DNA from: Pelomonas sp036404855
GTDB taxonomy: Bacteria; Pseudomonadota; Gammaproteobacteria; Burkholderiales; Burkholderiaceae_C
Reading direction: 5' to 3'
Assembly: GCF_036404855.1 (NCBI RefSeq)
Contig: NZ_DASWYS010000056.1
Location: 1 to 14,894, forward strand
Length of the DNA: 14,894 bases
In this document: positions 1-7,943 of the stretch, piece by piece
Position numbering within the stretch: position 1 is the stretch's first letter
Layout of the letters: every line of letters starts with the position of its first letter
Program-made: the position numbers and the translations under genes
Notes under the pieces: model-generated
What the model was told of the DNA's origin: nothing
Databases searched by the model: none
Seen by the model: only the letters and a program-made list of their open reading frames with translations

Positions 1-1585
1 GGCGTTCGGCCGGGTCCAGGGCCGGCAGGCCGCGCAGCAGCCGGGCATGCTGCGCCATCAGCTCCGACAGCGGCGGCTCGCGCCGGGCCTCGGGCAGCTG
101 GATGCTGTCGCAGCCGGTGGACAGGAGTTCGATGAGGACGGGCAGGCGCATGCGCAACGCCTCGCGATCGGCGAGGTCGCGCGGCGTGGTGAGGCTGTCG
201 ATGACGGCGTCGACGACCTCCATGGCGGCCTGGGCCTCGACCGAGTCGCGACCGTGGCGGACCATGGCCGCGACGATGACATCGACCCAGCTCGTCTGCA
301 GGAAGCGGTGCATGCGCGGCCCCAGCGGCGCGTCCATCATCTGATGGTCAACCTGTTCGCGCAGCAGATCGCGCCATTCAGATCGCTGGTGCTCGCGCTC
401 CAGCGCGGCCAGCGCGACGGCATTGCGCTCGCCGCTCTGACGGGCTTGCTGGCCGATATGGGTATCCACACGGGCGAGCGCCTGCTGGAAGAGCAGGGCC
501 GTAGGCGTGGGCGCGTCGACGAGCAGTTGAGCCTCGGCCTCCATGAAGCGCAGGAAGTCGACCAGCAGCGGGTCGTCCGCGCGCTCGAAGGCCATGCCGT
601 GGGCGGCAACGCGATTCAGCAGCGCCCAGGTGGGGTGGTCCTCGCGGCGTAGCAACGTGTTGTCGGTGCGCGCCAGGCGCACGACGGCGATCTGCAGCCG
701 TGCCAGCAGGCCCTTGAGCGGCGGCAGCAGGCGCGGGTCGGCCAGGATCTGGTCATAGAGCCGGCTCAGCATGTCCGGCCCGGTCGTGCGCACGAAGGGG
801 GCAGGGGCCTGTGGGTTGCGTGGGGCCACCGCACCGGGCGCGCCCAGCCCCTGGGGGCGTGAATTGGCCGCGTCGACGCGGCGAGACAGGCCGTCCAGCG
901 TGCCGTGGGCCTGCGGCCGTGTGCCGATGCCGCGGGCAGCGGCCAGGCGCTGGTGGGCCAGCGGGTCGCTGCGGGCGTTGGCATGGGAGGCCACCATGTC
1001 ACCGATGTCGGCAGCATGCAGCGTCAAGCAGGCCTGGGCGTAGAGGCGGTGCAGGGCGCGGGCCAGCGGCGTGGCCGCCACGCGCATCAGCTCGTATTGG
1101 GCCTGGGCGCCAAGCGGGCTGGCGGCCAGCGCATGATGCAGCGCATGGGCGAAGAGGGCGGGGCGCAGCGGGTTGTCGCGCTCGCGGGCCCGGGCGGTGC
1201 CGCGAAGCGCCGCGTAAAAGTTGCCGATCTGGTGCAGTTCGGCGCGGCTGAGTTCCTCAGCGGTGTGGGCGACATGGGCAATGGCCACATCCTGGAGGGC
1301 CTGGTGCTCGTCGACGAGACTCAGGCTTTCCAGGCCGCCGAGTTGCAGCGGCGCGCGGTGAAGGGGATCTTCGCCGCGGCGACCGGCCTGCAACAGTTCA
1401 ATGAGCTTGCCCTCAAAGTCGGCCGCGAAGTGGGCGCGCACCTTGCGCCAAGCCTCGCGCAGCGGGTAGTGCTGGGGCTGGGCATCGAGTTCGTCCTGCA
1501 CCACGTTGAGCAGTTCGCGGGCCAGCGGGCCGGTCTCGGTCAGCGCATGGTCGAGCAGGGCGTGGGGATGCAGACTGGAGAACAT
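1..1585 (-). CDS. DUF1631 family protein, N-terminal part (truncated by window edge)
   Basis: I translated the minus strand by hand from the ATG at 1585-1583: the frame stays open for 528 codons to the left edge, so the C-terminus is missing. The protein is mostly helical, rich in Ala, Leu and Arg, with no signal peptide or membrane segment seen. The stretch from residue 272 (MLSRLYDQILADPRL, then LKGLLARLQ) to HPTWALLNR at about 317-325 resembles, from memory, the conserved core of DUF1631, a family of large proteobacterial proteins of unknown function. Family members are usually longer (roughly 700-800 residues), consistent with a missing end. No good Shine-Dalgarno precedes the ATG (CCTGCCTCC), and no nearer in-frame start is better. 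It is divergent from the glycosyltransferase gene, only 20 bp away if that gene starts at 1606. A GATAAT (minus strand, 1616-1611) could be its -10 box, but the -35 is poor. Family assignment fairly sure; function unknown. Confidence 0.8.
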   Translation of the reverse strand, partial: MFSSLHPHALLDHALTETGPLARELLNVVQDELDAQPQHYPLREAWRKVRAHFAADFEGKLIELLQAGRRGEDPLHRAPLQLGGLESLSLVDEHQALQDVAIAHVAHTAEELSRAELHQIGNFYAALRGTARARERDNPLRPALFAHALHHALAASPLGAQAQYELMRVAATPLARALHRLYAQACLTLHAADIGDMVASHANARSDPLAHQRLAAARGIGTRPQAHGTLDGLSRRVDAANSRPQGLGAPGAVAPRNPQAPAPFVRTTGPDMLSRLYDQILADPRLLPPLKGLLARLQIAVVRLARTDNTLLRREDHPTWALLNRVAAHGMAFERADDPLLVDFLRFMEAEAQLLVDAPTPTALLFQQALARVDTHIGQQARQSGERNAVALAALEREHQRSEWRDLLREQVDHQMMDAPLGPRMHRFLQTSWVDVIVAAMVRHGRDSVEAQAAMEVVDAVIDSLTTPRDLADREALRMRLPVLIELLSTGCDSIQLPEARREPPLSELMAQHARLLRGLPALDPAER

Positions 1586-1605
1586 GGAGGCAGGGAGACG
1601 GCGGG

Positions 1606-3870
1606 ATGAGATTATCTGGCGCCAGCCTGGGGCGTCCCGGCGTGTTGCCCTCTCTTACCTCCCCCCCGAACTACATGGCCAGCGCCGGACTTCATGACCT
1701 TTTCACGCTTTTCCAGGCGGGCCGGCATGCCGAGATGGCGGTCCTGGCGCGCGCCCTGCTGAGTCGAAATCCGCAGGACGGGGCGTTGTGGAAGGCTTTG
1801 TCGGTGGCCCAGCAGATGCTGGGCGAGGATGCCCTGCCGGCCTTGAGCCGCGCGATGGAACTGCTGCCCGGCGATGCAGAGCTGCCAGCCAACTTGGGGG
1901 CGCTGCTGGCGGCCCGTGGCCGCTGGGCCGAAGCCCGCACGGCCTACGAGCACGCGCTGCGACTGCAGCCGGGACTGGCCGGGGCGCACAACAACCTCGG
2001 CAACGCGCTGCTGGCACTGCGCCAGCCGGCCGACGCGCTGGCGGCCTTCGACGCGGCCCTGGCCCGGCAGCCGGGGTTGGCTGCAGCGCTGGGCAACCGC
2101 GCACGCGCGCTGCTGGCCCTGGGCCGACATGAGGAGGCAGCCCAGGCCTTCGCCCGGGCCGTGGATGCGCGGCCGGGCGATGCCAGCCTGCGCGTGCATG
2201 CCGCCACCGCGCTGGCGGCGGCCGGCCGTGTCGCCGAGGCGGTGACGCGGCTCCGCGAAGCCCTGGCGCTGGCCCCGGACCGTGCCGAGTCCTGGTTCAC
2301 GCTCGGCAATCTGCTCCATGACGTCGGCGACCCGACGGCCGCCATCGAGGCCTGGGAGCGGGTGCTGGCGCTCGACCCGGGCCATGCCGAGGCCGCCTGC
2401 AATCTCAGCCTGCTGCGACCCGATCGAGGCGAGGCCGTGCTGGGCGCGGCCCTGGCAGCGGGTGCGACCGGCGAGCGCCGTGCGGCCGTGATGACCAACC
2501 TCGGGGGCCTGCGGCTGCAGGAGGGGCGATTCGGCGAGGCGGTGGACGCCTACCGTCAGGCGTTGGCCGACGCGCCGGAATCGCCCCGGGCGCTCAGCCA
2601 TCTCGCCCAGGCCTTGAAGCGCCAGGGCGCCCTGGATGAGGCCGACGCCGTGCTGGGCCGGCTGATTGCGCTCGATCCAGCCCTGCTCACCGCGCGCAGC
2701 GACCGGCTGCTGCTGCGCAGCTATCGCCAGGCCCATGCCGAAGAGGCCGCCGCGCTGCGGGCGGAGGCAGCGGACTTCGGGCGGGTGGCCCAGGCCGTAC
2801 CGGTGCGACGGCTGGCGCCGATGGCGCCGCGGCTGCGCGTGGGGCTGGTGTCGGCCGACCTGCGCAGCCATCCGGTCGGGCGCTTGGCCGAGGCCTGGTT
2901 GCCGGCACTGGCGTTGCGCTGCGAGGTGTCGGTCTATGCCAATTCCCAGCTTGACGATGCCCTGTCGCAGCGGCTGCGCGCAGCGGCGCCGCGCTGGGTG
3001 CGGGCCACGGACCTCGACGACGCGGCGCTGGCGGCGCGCATCGCCGACGACGGGATCGATGTGCTGATTGATCTGAACGGCCACACGGGCGGCCACCGGC
3101 TGGGTGTGTTCGCGCGTCGGCCCGCGCCGCGGCAGTTCAGCTGGCTGGGCTATGCGGCCAGTACCGGGCTGGTGGAGATCGATGGCTTCATCGGCGACCG
3201 CTGGTTGCTGCCGGCGGGGGCCGAGGCCGGGTTCGTCGAGCCGCTGCTGCGGCTGCCGCACAGCTTCACGGTCTACGCGCCGCCGGGGGACGCACCAGCT
3301 GTGGCTCCGAGGGGCGGCGCGCCTCAGTTCGGCAGCTTCAATGCGCTGCACAAGCTCGGCGATCCGGTCCTGGCCCTGTGGGCGCGTGTGCTGGGCGCGA
3401 CGCCCGGCAGCCGGCTGCTGATCAAGGCGCCGGGGCTGCAGCATGAAGCCGAGCGCGCCCTGTTGCGGGCGCGCTGGCCGGGCGATGCGCGCCAACTGGA
3501 ACTGGAAGGCCCGGGCCCGCTGGCCGACTATCTCGCCGCCTTCGGCCGGGTGGACATCGCGCTCGATCCCTTCCCGCACAGCGGCGGCATGACGACGCTG
3601 GACGGGCTGTGGATGGGCGTGCCGGTGCTGACGCTGCCCGGGCCGGCGCCGATCTCGCGCCAGGGGCTGAGCTTCATGCAGACCCTGGGCCTGGCGCAGG
3701 GCTGGGTGGCGGTCGACGAGGACGACTTCGTGCGTTTGGCGCAAGCCCGCCTGCAAGACCGCGCGGGGCTCAGCGCGCTGCGCGCCAGCCTGCGCGAGCG
3801 CATGGCCGCTAGCGCGCTGTGCGATCAGGGTGGGTTCGCTGACGCGCTGATTGCGCGGGTGACGGCATGA
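1606..3870 (+). CDS. TPR-repeat SPINDLY/O-GlcNAc-transferase-like glycosyltransferase (GT41)
   Basis: Likely cytoplasmic enzyme that transfers a sugar from a nucleotide-sugar to Ser/Thr of proteins. Residues about 55-375 hold eight or nine TPR units (NLGNALLALRQPADALAAF type). The catalytic half shows LRVGLVSADLRSHPVG at 410-425, with H422 at the place of the OGT active-site-region His; DLNGHTGGHR at 489-498; FGSFNALHKLGDP at 575-587, with K583 matching the UDP-binding Lys; and DPFPHSGGMTTLDGLWMGVP at 654-673. This is the order seen in bacterial and plant SPINDLY/OGT proteins, and the intervening domain of animal OGT is absent. Start choice is uncertain: 1606 has a GGGAG 8 nt upstream, while the ATG at 1675 (residue 24) lacks a Shine-Dalgarno but begins where the TPR-like fold begins; the first 23 residues look unstructured. 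Its stop overlaps an ATG at 3867 and the MipA-like gene follows within 30 bp, suggesting co-transcription. The acceptor protein cannot be told from sequence. Confidence 0.9.
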   Translation: MRLSGASLGRPGVLPSLTSPPNYMASAGLHDLFTLFQAGRHAEMAVLARALLSRNPQDGALWKALSVAQQMLGEDALPALSRAMELLPGDAELPANLGALLAARGRWAEARTAYEHALRLQPGLAGAHNNLGNALLALRQPADALAAFDAALARQPGLAAALGNRARALLALGRHEEAAQAFARAVDARPGDASLRVHAATALAAAGRVAEAVTRLREALALAPDRAESWFTLGNLLHDVGDPTAAIEAWERVLALDPGHAEAACNLSLLRPDRGEAVLGAALAAGATGERRAAVMTNLGGLRLQEGRFGEAVDAYRQALADAPESPRALSHLAQALKRQGALDEADAVLGRLIALDPALLTARSDRLLLRSYRQAHAEEAAALRAEAADFGRVAQAVPVRRLAPMAPRLRVGLVSADLRSHPVGRLAEAWLPALALRCEVSVYANSQLDDALSQRLRAAAPRWVRATDLDDAALAARIADDGIDVLIDLNGHTGGHRLGVFARRPAPRQFSWLGYAASTGLVEIDGFIGDRWLLPAGAEAGFVEPLLRLPHSFTVYAPPGDAPAVAPRGGAPQFGSFNALHKLGDPVLALWARVLGATPGSRLLIKAPGLQHEAERALLRARWPGDARQLELEGPGPLADYLAAFGRVDIALDPFPHSGGMTTLDGLWMGVPVLTLPGPAPISRQGLSFMQTLGLAQGWVAVDEDDFVRLAQARLQDRAGLSALRASLRERMAASALCDQGGFADALIARVTA

Positions 3871-3899
3871 TGCGCGCCGTCGCTGCTCTTGGATCACCC

Positions 3900-4721
3900 A
3901 TGAAACGCTTTCTGGTTTTCAGCCTCGCCTGCGCGAGCGCCGGCGCCCACGCCGATGCGCCCGCGCGTCCCGACCTGCCGCTTTGGGAGGTGGGTGCGGC
4001 GGCAGGCGTCATTTCCCAGCAGGCCTACCCGGGCGCGGACGAGCAGGTGCGCCGCACGCCGCTGCTGCCCTATGTGATCTATCGCGGCAAGGTGCTGCGG
4101 GCGGATGACGAGGGGGCGGGCCTGCGCGCGGTGCGTACCGAGGCCTTCGAGCTGGACGTGTCGTTCGCGGGCTCGCTGAGCGCCGGTGGAAAGTCGCTGC
4201 GAGCCCGCGAGGGCATGCCGAGGCTGGGCACGCTGATCGAGTTCGGGCCGGTGGGGCGCTGGTTCCTGAACGGGCGTGCTGCCGGTCACCGACTGACCTT
4301 TGAGCTGCCGCTGCGTGGGGTGTTCGAGGCGCGGGACCTGCGGCGACACCGCGGTATGAGCCTGGAGCCGGAGTTGAGCCTGGAGCACCGCACGCGGGGC
4401 GGCTGGAGCTATGGCATCGGAGCGGGTGTGCTGATCGGCGACGACCGGCTCGGGTCGACCTACTACGGCGTGGCGCCGGACGAGGCGCTGCCGGACCGGC
4501 CTGCCTACGGCGCTCGGGCGGGATTGATCGCCTGGCGCTTCAAAGGTGGCGTATCGCGCCAGTTGGCGCGGGACGTGCGCGTGTTCGCCTTCGGCCGCGT
4601 GGACAGCGTGGCGGGAGCGGCCAATCGCGACAGCCCGCTGGTGCGCCGGACAACCGGCGCCAGCATCGGCATCGGGCTGACGTACACGCTGAAGCGATCC
4701 GAGGCGCGCGCCAGCGACTGA
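3900..4721 (+). CDS. MipA/OmpV-family outer-membrane protein
   Basis: A 273-residue secreted protein, expected as a beta-barrel in the outer membrane. MKRFLVFSLACASAGAHA is a typical Sec signal peptide, with likely cleavage after AHA near residue 18. The mature part opens with PLWEVGAAAGVISQQAYPGA and continues with YVIYRGKVLRADDEGAGLR, which resembles the start of MipA/OmpV proteins, and many alternating strands end in GASIGIGLTYTLKR. Family members are MltA-interacting scaffold proteins or porin-like antigens; which role applies here is unknown. The frame is open back to an ATG at 3867 that overlaps the glycosyltransferase stop (ATGATG), but I chose 3900 because the signal peptide begins there and GGA lies 7 nt upstream. 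It is probably the second gene of an operon with the glycosyltransferase, ended by the hairpin at 4737-4762. Confidence 0.8.
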   Translation: MKRFLVFSLACASAGAHADAPARPDLPLWEVGAAAGVISQQAYPGADEQVRRTPLLPYVIYRGKVLRADDEGAGLRAVRTEAFELDVSFAGSLSAGGKSLRAREGMPRLGTLIEFGPVGRWFLNGRAAGHRLTFELPLRGVFEARDLRRHRGMSLEPELSLEHRTRGGWSYGIGAGVLIGDDRLGSTYYGVAPDEALPDRPAYGARAGLIAWRFKGGVSRQLARDVRVFAFGRVDSVAGAANRDSPLVRRTTGASIGIGLTYTLKRSEARASD

Positions 4722-4736
4722 TCTCTGGGTGAAAAA

Positions 4737-4762
4737 AAAGGGGCTGCTCGCGCAGCCCCTTT
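4737..4762. terminator. Two-way intrinsic terminator between mipA-like gene and groL
   Basis: An 11-bp perfect stem (AAAGGGGCTGC / GCAGCCCCTTT) closes a 4-nt TCGC loop. On the minus strand the stem runs into a T tract (the eight A's at 4732-4739 on the plus strand), making a strong terminator for groSL. On the plus strand it is followed by CGTTTTG, a weaker tail that could end the glycosyltransferase/mipA-like transcript. It lies in the 77-bp gap between convergent genes. Confidence 0.9.
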
Positions 4763-4798
4763 CGTTTTGTCAGCGACGGGTGAGTCGCTGGCGTGGAC

Positions 4799-6445
<1,647 letters not shown>

Positions 6446-6499
6446 TTGGATTCTCCGAATACTTGAATTGGGGTCAGAGTCGATGCGTCGACCGCTGAA

Positions 6500-6790
6500 T
6501 TACTTTTGCACGACGGCGAAGAGGTCTTCTTCGCGCATGACCAGCAGCTCTTCGCCGTCGACCTTGACAGCCTGGCCGGAGTACTTGCCGAACAGCACGC
6601 GATCGCCGACGGTGACATTCAGGGCCACAAACTCACCCTTGTCGTTGCGCTTGCCCGGGCCGACAGCCAGCACTTCACCTTGATCAGGCTTCTCAGCAGC
6701 GTTGTCGGGGATGACGATGCCCGAGGCGGTCTTGGTCTCTTGCTCCAGACGGCGAACGATCACGCGATCGTGCAGGGGGCGCAGCTTCAT
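6500..6790 (-). CDS. groS: Co-chaperonin GroES (Hsp10)
   Basis: A 96-residue GroES, the heptameric lid of GroEL. MKLRPLHDRVIVRR opens the beta-barrel. The mobile loop that binds GroEL carries GIVIP at residues 24-28. The later segments PDQGEVLAVGPGK, VGDRVLFGKYSG and LLVMREEDLFAV are standard for the family. The frame is open upstream to an ATG at 6898, but that would place 36 non-family residues inside the leader and CIRCE region. The start at 6790 has AAGGAG 5 nt upstream and matches the family N-terminus, so I chose it. It is the first gene of the groSL operon. Confidence 0.99.
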   Translation of the reverse strand: MKLRPLHDRVIVRRLEQETKTASGIVIPDNAAEKPDQGEVLAVGPGKRNDKGEFVALNVTVGDRVLFGKYSGQAVKVDGEELLVMREEDLFAVVQK

Positions 6791-6849
6791 GGAATCTCCT
6801 TGAGAGTAGGTGCTGAAGCGGCCGCGACCCGCACGGGCCGCGACTCGCG

Positions 6850-6885
6850 AAAAAAACGGAGCCTGCTGGCGCACCAGCGGGACCG
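6850..6885 (-). promoter_or_regulatory. Terminator-like hairpin with T7 tract in the groSL leader
   Basis: On the minus strand the groSL leader contains GCTGG-TGCG-CCAGC (6878-6865). Around it are weaker outer pairs (CC/GG, then CGG/CCG across an internal loop), and the structure is followed at once by seven T's (6856-6850). It lies about 35-70 nt after the predicted start point and about 60 nt before the groS ATG. It could be an attenuator, a pause site or chance; the outer stem is imperfect, so I keep confidence modest. Confidence 0.45.
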
Positions 6886-6891
6886 ATTTCG

Positions 6892-6918
6892 TTAGCACTC
6901 AGGTGTGTTGAGTGCTAG
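6892..6918 (-). promoter_or_regulatory. CIRCE operator (HrcA repressor site)
   Basis: TTAGCACTC (6892-6900), a 9-nt spacer, then GAGTGCTAG (6910-6918). This is the CIRCE consensus TTAGCACTC-N9-GAGTGCTAA with a single mismatch at the last base. The element overlaps or directly follows the predicted groSL transcription start, where HrcA binding blocks transcription in unstressed cells. The hrcA gene itself is not in this window. Confidence 0.96.
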
Positions 6919-6927
6919 CAGTCAAGC

Positions 6928-6956
6928 ATTATAGGGACGGAGTGTGGCGATTCAAG
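6928..6956 (-). promoter_or_regulatory. groSL promoter, overlapping sigma-32 and sigma-70 boxes
   Basis: Read on the minus strand: CTTGAA (6956-6951), 14 nt, CCCTATAAT, which fits the heat-shock sigma-32 pattern (CTTGAA / CCCCAT-T). The same bases contain TTGAAT-N16-TATAAT, with a perfect sigma-70 -10 box at 6933-6928. The predicted start is near 6921, just before the CIRCE element. This arrangement supports both basal and heat-induced transcription. Confidence 0.85.
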
Positions 6957-7054
6957 CCACCCGGTTGTGCATTCACAGCGGAGCGAGTTCCGTCATGGCG
7001 GGCGGTCCAAGCAGGCGGGGTCGGGCCAGCGGCGAGGGGCCTGCGCACAAATGA

Positions 7055-7077
7055 AACGACCGCCAGCGGCGGTCGTT
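7055..7077 (-). terminator. Hairpin terminator of the PEP-CTERM gene
   Basis: A 10-bp perfect stem (AACGACCGCC / GGCGGTCGTT) with a 3-nt loop lies 20 nt after the stop codon at 7097. On the minus strand it continues as TCATTTG, a poor U tract, so termination may be partial. It separates this gene from the groSL promoter about 100 bp downstream. Confidence 0.75.
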
Positions 7078-7096
7078 GAACGAGCGGAAGAGGGGG

Positions 7097-7741
7097 CTAG
7101 CGCGAGGAGCGCTTGCGGGTCCAGCCCAGGGCACCCAAGGCACCCAGCGCGAGGGCAACGCCGCCAGGCTCGGGCAGTTGACCACCTGCCCCGTTGGTCG
7201 TGAAGGACAGGTTGTCGAGCAGGAAGGCCTGGTTGTCTGCCTCGAACTTGACCGTGCTGGCCCCCTTGAATCCGGTCAGGGAGATCTCGCTGGACCAGAC
7301 GCAGAAGAAGTCACCGCCGCAACTCTGCGCGCCCAGGTTGTCCAGGCTGCTCAGCAACAGGCCCGCCGCGTCGTAGATCGAAACCGACAGTTTGGAGTCG
7401 CCATTGCTGCCGGAGTAGATAAAGGAAAGCGCATCGAAGCCGTTCCCGACCTTCAGCGTCATCGAGCTGGTCTGGTTGCCGTTGGGTTCGGCCAGCCACA
7501 GGGCACCGCAGTTGCCGGCGCCGGGGAATGCGATGGCGATGGGGTCATTCGGGAAGCAGGACACGTTCGCGGCCGTCCAGGCCGCGCCAGACGCCTCGAC
7601 AAACCACGGGGCCCCAGCGTACTGGTTGGTGAGCGGCGCAGTGGCCGACACGTCGTTGAAGTCCAGCGTGACCGTGCCGGCCATGGCCGGCTGCAGTCCA
7701 ACTGCCAACGTGAGGGCCAGTAGTTTGCTCGTCTTGCGCAT
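7097..7741 (-). CDS. PEP-CTERM sorting-domain protein, secreted
   Basis: A 214-residue exported protein. MRKTSKLLALTLAVGLQPAMA is a Sec signal peptide (cleavage near residue 21-22). The C-terminus carries the three-part PEP-CTERM signal: PEP at 190-192, a hydrophobic helix (VALALGALGALGW) and a basic end (RKRSSR). Such proteins are normally processed by an exosortase and sent to the cell surface or matrix; no exosortase gene is present here. The 170-residue middle is beta-rich, ends in LLDNLSF as many PEP-CTERM beta-sandwich domains do, and has four cysteines (62, 78, 141, 147) that could form two disulfides. The start at 7741 has CGGAGAA 4 nt upstream and begins the signal peptide; the open frame back to 7873 is not believable. 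It appears to be a single-gene unit; function unknown. Confidence 0.88.
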   Translation of the reverse strand: MRKTSKLLALTLAVGLQPAMAGTVTLDFNDVSATAPLTNQYAGAPWFVEASGAAWTAANVSCFPNDPIAIAFPGAGNCGALWLAEPNGNQTSSMTLKVGNGFDALSFIYSGSNGDSKLSVSIYDAAGLLLSSLDNLGAQSCGGDFFCVWSSEISLTGFKGASTVKFEADNQAFLLDNLSFTTNGAGGQLPEPGGVALALGALGALGWTRKRSSR

Positions 7742-7817
7742 GGCGTTCTCCGTCCAGGATTCGAGTTGGGTTTGTGGAAGGAAATGTAAACAAGCCGTCT
7801 CATGACGGGCTGGGCCC

Positions 7818-7840
7818 GGCCCCCTGCAGTTGAGGGGGCC
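7818..7840. repeat. GC-rich inverted repeat between PEP-CTERM gene and LysR gene
   Basis: GGCCCCCT and AGGGGGCC form a perfect 8-bp stem with a 7-nt loop, in the 202-bp gap between two divergent genes. A second, imperfect repeat (AGCCGTC / GACGGGCT, one bulge) lies beside it at 7793-7811. Neither has a T tract on either strand, so they are not ordinary terminators. Role unknown; they could be leader structures or protein sites. No clear promoter was recognised for either neighbour. Confidence 0.5.
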
Positions 7841-7943
7841 GCAGGGGCCAGGGACCGCGCTTGAGGGGGGCATGCCCTGTCATGGAAACAACGGGAAATG
7901 CCGGTGCCTGAGCGGTGCGAAGGCCTTGGCTACACTGCCCTGG

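Noticed and set aside
905..1609. Plus-strand open frame of 234 codons (and another at 47-652)
   Set aside because: Both lie opposite the continuous DUF1631 reading frame, which has recognisable family motifs and stays open to the edge.
1612..3897. 761-codon open frame antisense to the glycosyltransferase gene
   Set aside because: Rich in Arg, Gln, His, Pro and Gly with no domain; an artefact of codon bias in GC-rich DNA opposite a gene with strong GT41 and TPR motifs.
6791..6898. 36-codon N-terminal extension of GroES
   Set aside because: Would place coding sequence over the leader hairpin and close to CIRCE; the strong Shine-Dalgarno and family N-terminus are at 6790.
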